This document shows, piece by piece, positions 6,591-9,185 of a stretch of 9,185 bases of DNA (position 1 is its first letter; every line of letters begins with the position of its first letter). Origin of the DNA: Bacteroidales bacterium UBA2198. Its GTDB lineage: Bacteria; Bacteroidota; Bacteroidia; Bacteroidales; VadinHA17. Where the stretch lies: assembly GCA_002328625.1 (NCBI GenBank), contig DCVC01000014.1, positions 1 through 9,185 on the forward strand, in the 5' to 3' direction. A program made the position numbers and the translations under genes. Under the pieces are notes generated by a model. It saw nothing but the letters and a program-made list of their open reading frames with translations, had not been told where the DNA came from and did not search any database.

Positions 6591-7964
6591 TCAATGAACA
6601 ATATCCAGTATCTGAGCAAAGTTCTTCTCCGTAAACACAATGTCGGCCACAAGGTTTAAATACTTGTTTTCTGAACAGAAAGAGATCCCTATTCCGCTTT
6701 CTTTTACCAGGCAAATATCATTTTCGCTGTCGCCAATGGCAATAATATTCTTAATATCAATATCATATTTTTCTGCTACCTGGAACAAGACATTGGATTT
6801 GCAGAAATCATGACCGCATTTGCTCGATTTGTTCCTCATGAAAGCTGAAGGAACTTTTACTTCTCCGGTTGCAATGCTTTTTGAAAACTCCAGTTCATTT
6901 GCGATTGAAAAATCCATTTTAAGCTTGTTCTTCAGATGATTTGTAACAACATCATAACTATCGCTTATGATACCACAAATGTAACCCTTATTTTTCAGCT
7001 CCTTTATTACATATTCAACATCATTGACAACCGGAATTTTGTCAGCAACCTCAATTATCTCTTTAAGTGTTTTGTTCTTTAATAATCTGGCGATTGATTT
7101 GGTACGTGTATATGGATTTGTATATTCTGTTACAATTTTAATAAGTCCATCCCTGAAACCAAATACCTCGGCGGCATTTGCGATAAAACTGCCCAAAAGA
7201 AGAGTATTATCCATGTCAAATATTATCATTTTTTCCATACCCATCAGGCTTTCCCTGATTGCATAATCCATCTGGGTTCTGATAATACTTATATTCTCAA
7301 GGGTTTCTAAATTACTTACTTCAATTTTCCTGGCCCTCGACAATATAGCCCTTGATACCTCCCTTGACATTTTTGCCAGTTGCTCCCATGTCTGCATCCG
7401 GTTTTCAATATACCCGATGTTAACTTCCCTGATCCTTACTCCAAGTGAATGTATATCAATAAGTATTCCGATGTCAACGCCATAATCATTCTCAAATTCG
7501 ATCTTGCTTAATAAGCTTTTTTTGCCGGCAATCATTCCGCTTAATGGCTGCGAAAACCTTGTCAAGTCAGGAAAAAGTATGCTAAGAAGGGGTTTTGCAA
7601 CAAGCTCTGTAACCCTGCCTGACTGGCGGTCGAAACATGATTTTACAAAGTCAGCCTCTCCCTTTATAATTGGTCCGGCCAATAATTCAATAACCTCAGT
7701 TGAATAAGTCGGGATGTCGGCATCGAGATATACCAGATTCTCATTTTTCGCTAAAAGCGTTCCGTCGCGCATGGATGCTCCTTTACCAATTTTGGAACTG
7801 GTAAATATTTTGACTTTTGGCAGCCTCGATTGCTTTATTGTATCATCAAATGATTTATCATCTATCACAAGGATCTCATCCACAAGCTGAGAGCTACTGA
7901 CAAGCCGGATGACCTGCCTGATGGTTTTTTCCTCATTTAATGCAGGTATAATTACAGTTACCAT
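6591..7964 (-). CDS. Glycosyltransferase (GpgS-like) fused to HAD-IB phosphatase
   Basis: A 457-residue, two-domain cytoplasmic enzyme. Residues 1-215 are a GT-A glycosyltransferase: VIIPALNEE (4-12), the SKIGKG substrate loop (57-62), DAD metal/nucleotide motif (81-83), then GRVTELVAKPLL (116-127), QPLSG (139-143), YGVDIGILID (161-170) and VNIGYIENR (181-189). This order matches glucosyl-3-phosphoglycerate synthase (GT81) far better than generic GT2 enzymes. Residues about 245-457 are a SerB-like HAD phosphatase: DMDNT motif I (Asp250, Asp252), Ser334 motif II, Lys389 motif III and GDSEND motif IV (Asp412, Asp416), with a small helical cap between I and II. All catalytic residues are present. 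Inferred role: the first domain makes a glycosyl-3-phosphoglycerate and the second removes its phosphate, giving a glycosylglycerate-type solute. One caution is that the position of the metal-binding His of mycobacterial GpgS appears to be Asn188. It lies 48 bp after mutS on the same strand. A lipid-linked sugar transferase role is the main alternative. Confidence 0.8.
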   Translation of the reverse strand: MVTVIIPALNEEKTIRQVIRLVSSSQLVDEILVIDDKSFDDTIKQSRLPKVKIFTSSKIGKGASMRDGTLLAKNENLVYLDADIPTYSTEVIELLAGPIIKGEADFVKSCFDRQSGRVTELVAKPLLSILFPDLTRFSQPLSGMIAGKKSLLSKIEFENDYGVDIGILIDIHSLGVRIREVNIGYIENRMQTWEQLAKMSREVSRAILSRARKIEVSNLETLENISIIRTQMDYAIRESLMGMEKMIIFDMDNTLLLGSFIANAAEVFGFRDGLIKIVTEYTNPYTRTKSIARLLKNKTLKEIIEVADKIPVVNDVEYVIKELKNKGYICGIISDSYDVVTNHLKNKLKMDFSIANELEFSKSIATGEVKVPSAFMRNKSSKCGHDFCKSNVLFQVAEKYDIDIKNIIAIGDSENDICLVKESGIGISFCSENKYLNLVADIVFTEKNFAQILDIVH

Positions 7965-7990
7965 AAACTGAAGCTAAGTTATTATCAATA

Positions 7991-8015
7991 TAACATTTAT
8001 TTAATAAATATGTTA
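7991..8015. repeat. AT-rich inverted repeat over the mutS stop codon
   Basis: ATTTATT and AATAAAT (7995-8001 and 8003-8009) flank a single base, with outer TAAC/GTTA arms (7991-7994 and 8012-8015) that pair after a 2-base bulge. The outer arm includes the mutS stop codon. With almost no G-C pairs the hairpin would be weak; it might slow transcription between mutS and the fusion gene, but it may be only AT-rich sequence. Confidence 0.25.
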
Positions 8016-9185
8016 CTTCAGATACTTTTTAATATTGTAAAGCTTGTTAAGGGCTTCTACAGGTGTAAGATTATTTATATCAAGATCAAGTATTTCATCC
8101 CTGATCTGCTTCAAAACCGGATCATCGAGCTGGAAGATGCTGAGCTGCATACCCTCCCTGTGGCCGGCAAGGTTAGCAATTGGTTTAGTCAGTTCCTTCT
8201 TTTCGTGGCTCTGCTCAAGCTCTTTAAGTATCTCTCCGGCACGTGAAACGACACTCCTGGGCATTCCTGCCATCCTCGCAACATGAATGCCGAAGCTATG
8301 CTCGCTGCCTCCCCTTTTAAGCTTTCGTAAAAAGATGACCTTATTGTTCAGTTCCTTTATTGAAACATTGTAATTCTTCACTCTCGGGAATGAATTCTCC
8401 ATTTCATTAAGCTCATGATAATGAGTGGCAAACAAAGTTTTAGCCCTGCATTTGTTTTCGTGCAGGAATTCAACCATCGCCCATGCGATTGAAATGCCAT
8501 CGTAGGTACTTGTTCCACGGCCTATTTCATCGAGGAGCACAAGACTTCTGTCGGACAGATTATTAAGGATACTGGCTGTCTCGTTCATCTCCACCATAAA
8601 AGTTGATTCACCAAGGCTGATATTGTCCGATGCTCCAACCCTGGTAAAGATTTTGTCAATAATCCCGATCCTTGCAGAACGTGCAGGTACAAAACAACCT
8701 GTTTGAGCCATGATAACAATAAGGGCAGTTTGCCGCAGAAGAGCTGATTTACCCGACATATTCGGCCCTGTCAGTATTATTATCTGCTGGTCATCAGTAT
8801 CTAGGAACAGATCATTAGGCACATAGGATTCGCCCGGAGGCAGTTGCCTTTCAATCACAGGATGACGGCCCTCAGATATTTCAATTACTCCTGAATTTTC
8901 AAGTTCAGGACGGGAATAATTGTTCTGCGTTGAAATGACCGCAAAAGCCTGGAGACAGTCCAGCTTTGCAACAACTGATGAATTGACCTGAATTGCCGGA
9001 ATATACTCGAGAATTGAAAGAACCAGGTCATTAAAAAGCTTTGTTTCCAGGTTAATTATTTTCTCTTCGGCACCGAGAATCTTATTTTCATATTCTTTAA
9101 GCTCTTCGGTAATATATCGTTCTGCACTCACCAGAGTTTGCTTCCTGATCCATTCGGAAGGTACTTTATCCTTGTGAGTGTTTCT
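8013..9185 (-). CDS. mutS: DNA mismatch repair protein MutS, C-terminal part (5' truncated)
   Basis: ATPase and clamp portion of the mismatch-recognition protein, 390 residues visible of a protein usually about 850-880 long; the rest lies beyond the right edge. The frame is open to base 9185, reading NTHKDKVPSEWIRKQTL before a GTG at 9131 that is only an internal valine. In fragment numbering the signatures are IRKQTLVSAERYITEEL (13-29, core lever domain), Walker A GPNMSGKS (140-147), the STFMVEM signature (194-200), Walker B LVLLDEIGRGTST (215-227) and the ATHYHEL switch (254-260). The C-terminal tail ends in LTPVEALNKLYNIKK, the standard MutS dimerization end, and includes QLSIF (347-351), which fits the beta-clamp-binding consensus. 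No catalytic residue is missing. The similarity is to true MutS (MutS1), not MutS2, which has a Smr domain instead. It is followed at 48 bp by the glycosyltransferase-HAD gene, so read-through is possible. Confidence 0.97.
   Translation of the reverse strand, partial: RNTHKDKVPSEWIRKQTLVSAERYITEELKEYENKILGAEEKIINLETKLFNDLVLSILEYIPAIQVNSSVVAKLDCLQAFAVISTQNNYSRPELENSGVIEISEGRHPVIERQLPPGESYVPNDLFLDTDDQQIIILTGPNMSGKSALLRQTALIVIMAQTGCFVPARSARIGIIDKIFTRVGASDNISLGESTFMVEMNETASILNNLSDRSLVLLDEIGRGTSTYDGISIAWAMVEFLHENKCRAKTLFATHYHELNEMENSFPRVKNYNVSIKELNNKVIFLRKLKRGGSEHSFGIHVARMAGMPRSVVSRAGEILKELEQSHEKKELTKPIANLAGHREGMQLSIFQLDDPVLKQIRDEILDLDINNLTPVEALNKLYNIKKYLK

Noticed and set aside
9129..9131. GTG as the start of the MutS-like gene.
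   Set aside because: The frame continues upstream to the window edge with conserved MutS residues (VPSEWIRKQTL), so the GTG is an internal valine codon.

Overview
The window reads as ordinary chromosome from a Bacteroidetes-type bacterium, probably Bacteroidales or a relative. This is inferred, not proven. The grounds are AT-rich DNA, mostly no Shine-Dalgarno motif before starts, SPOR and OmpA-C lipoproteins with classic lipoboxes, and the character of the MutS fragment. There is no tRNA, rRNA, CRISPR array, insertion sequence or phage gene, and coding density is very high: every gap is under about 110 bp.

Layout. Positions 1-2007 (+) hold the 3' part of a cation-chloride cotransporter (SLC12/APC type), cut by the left edge. 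All other genes are on the minus strand. From left to right they are an OmpA-C lipoprotein (2027-2929), a SPOR-domain lipoprotein (2980-3420), a strong bidirectional hairpin terminator (3468-3493), a membrane-anchored coiled-coil protein of unknown function (3528-4376), a sensor histidine kinase (4466-5830) with its OmpR-type response regulator (5832-6512), a glycosyltransferase-HAD phosphatase fusion (6591-7964), and the 3' part of mutS (8013-9185), cut by the right edge.

How the genes fit together. The two lipoproteins form one unit (SPOR first, OmpA second) and probably bind peptidoglycan from the outer membrane. The regulator and kinase genes are one base apart and probably translationally coupled. 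Just after the kinase stop codon, upstream of the coiled-coil gene, ATTAA occurs four times at exactly 11-bp intervals. That is the spacing used by dimers of OmpR/PhoB-family regulators, and the half-site resembles the PmrA/QseB type. I infer that the neighbouring regulator controls the coiled-coil gene through this array.

The other notable gene is the 457-residue fusion. Its N-terminal half looks like glucosyl-3-phosphoglycerate synthase and its C-terminal half is a SerB-like HAD phosphatase. A single protein making a glycosylglycerate-type solute from a sugar nucleotide and 3-phosphoglycerate is a reasonable but unproven hypothesis.
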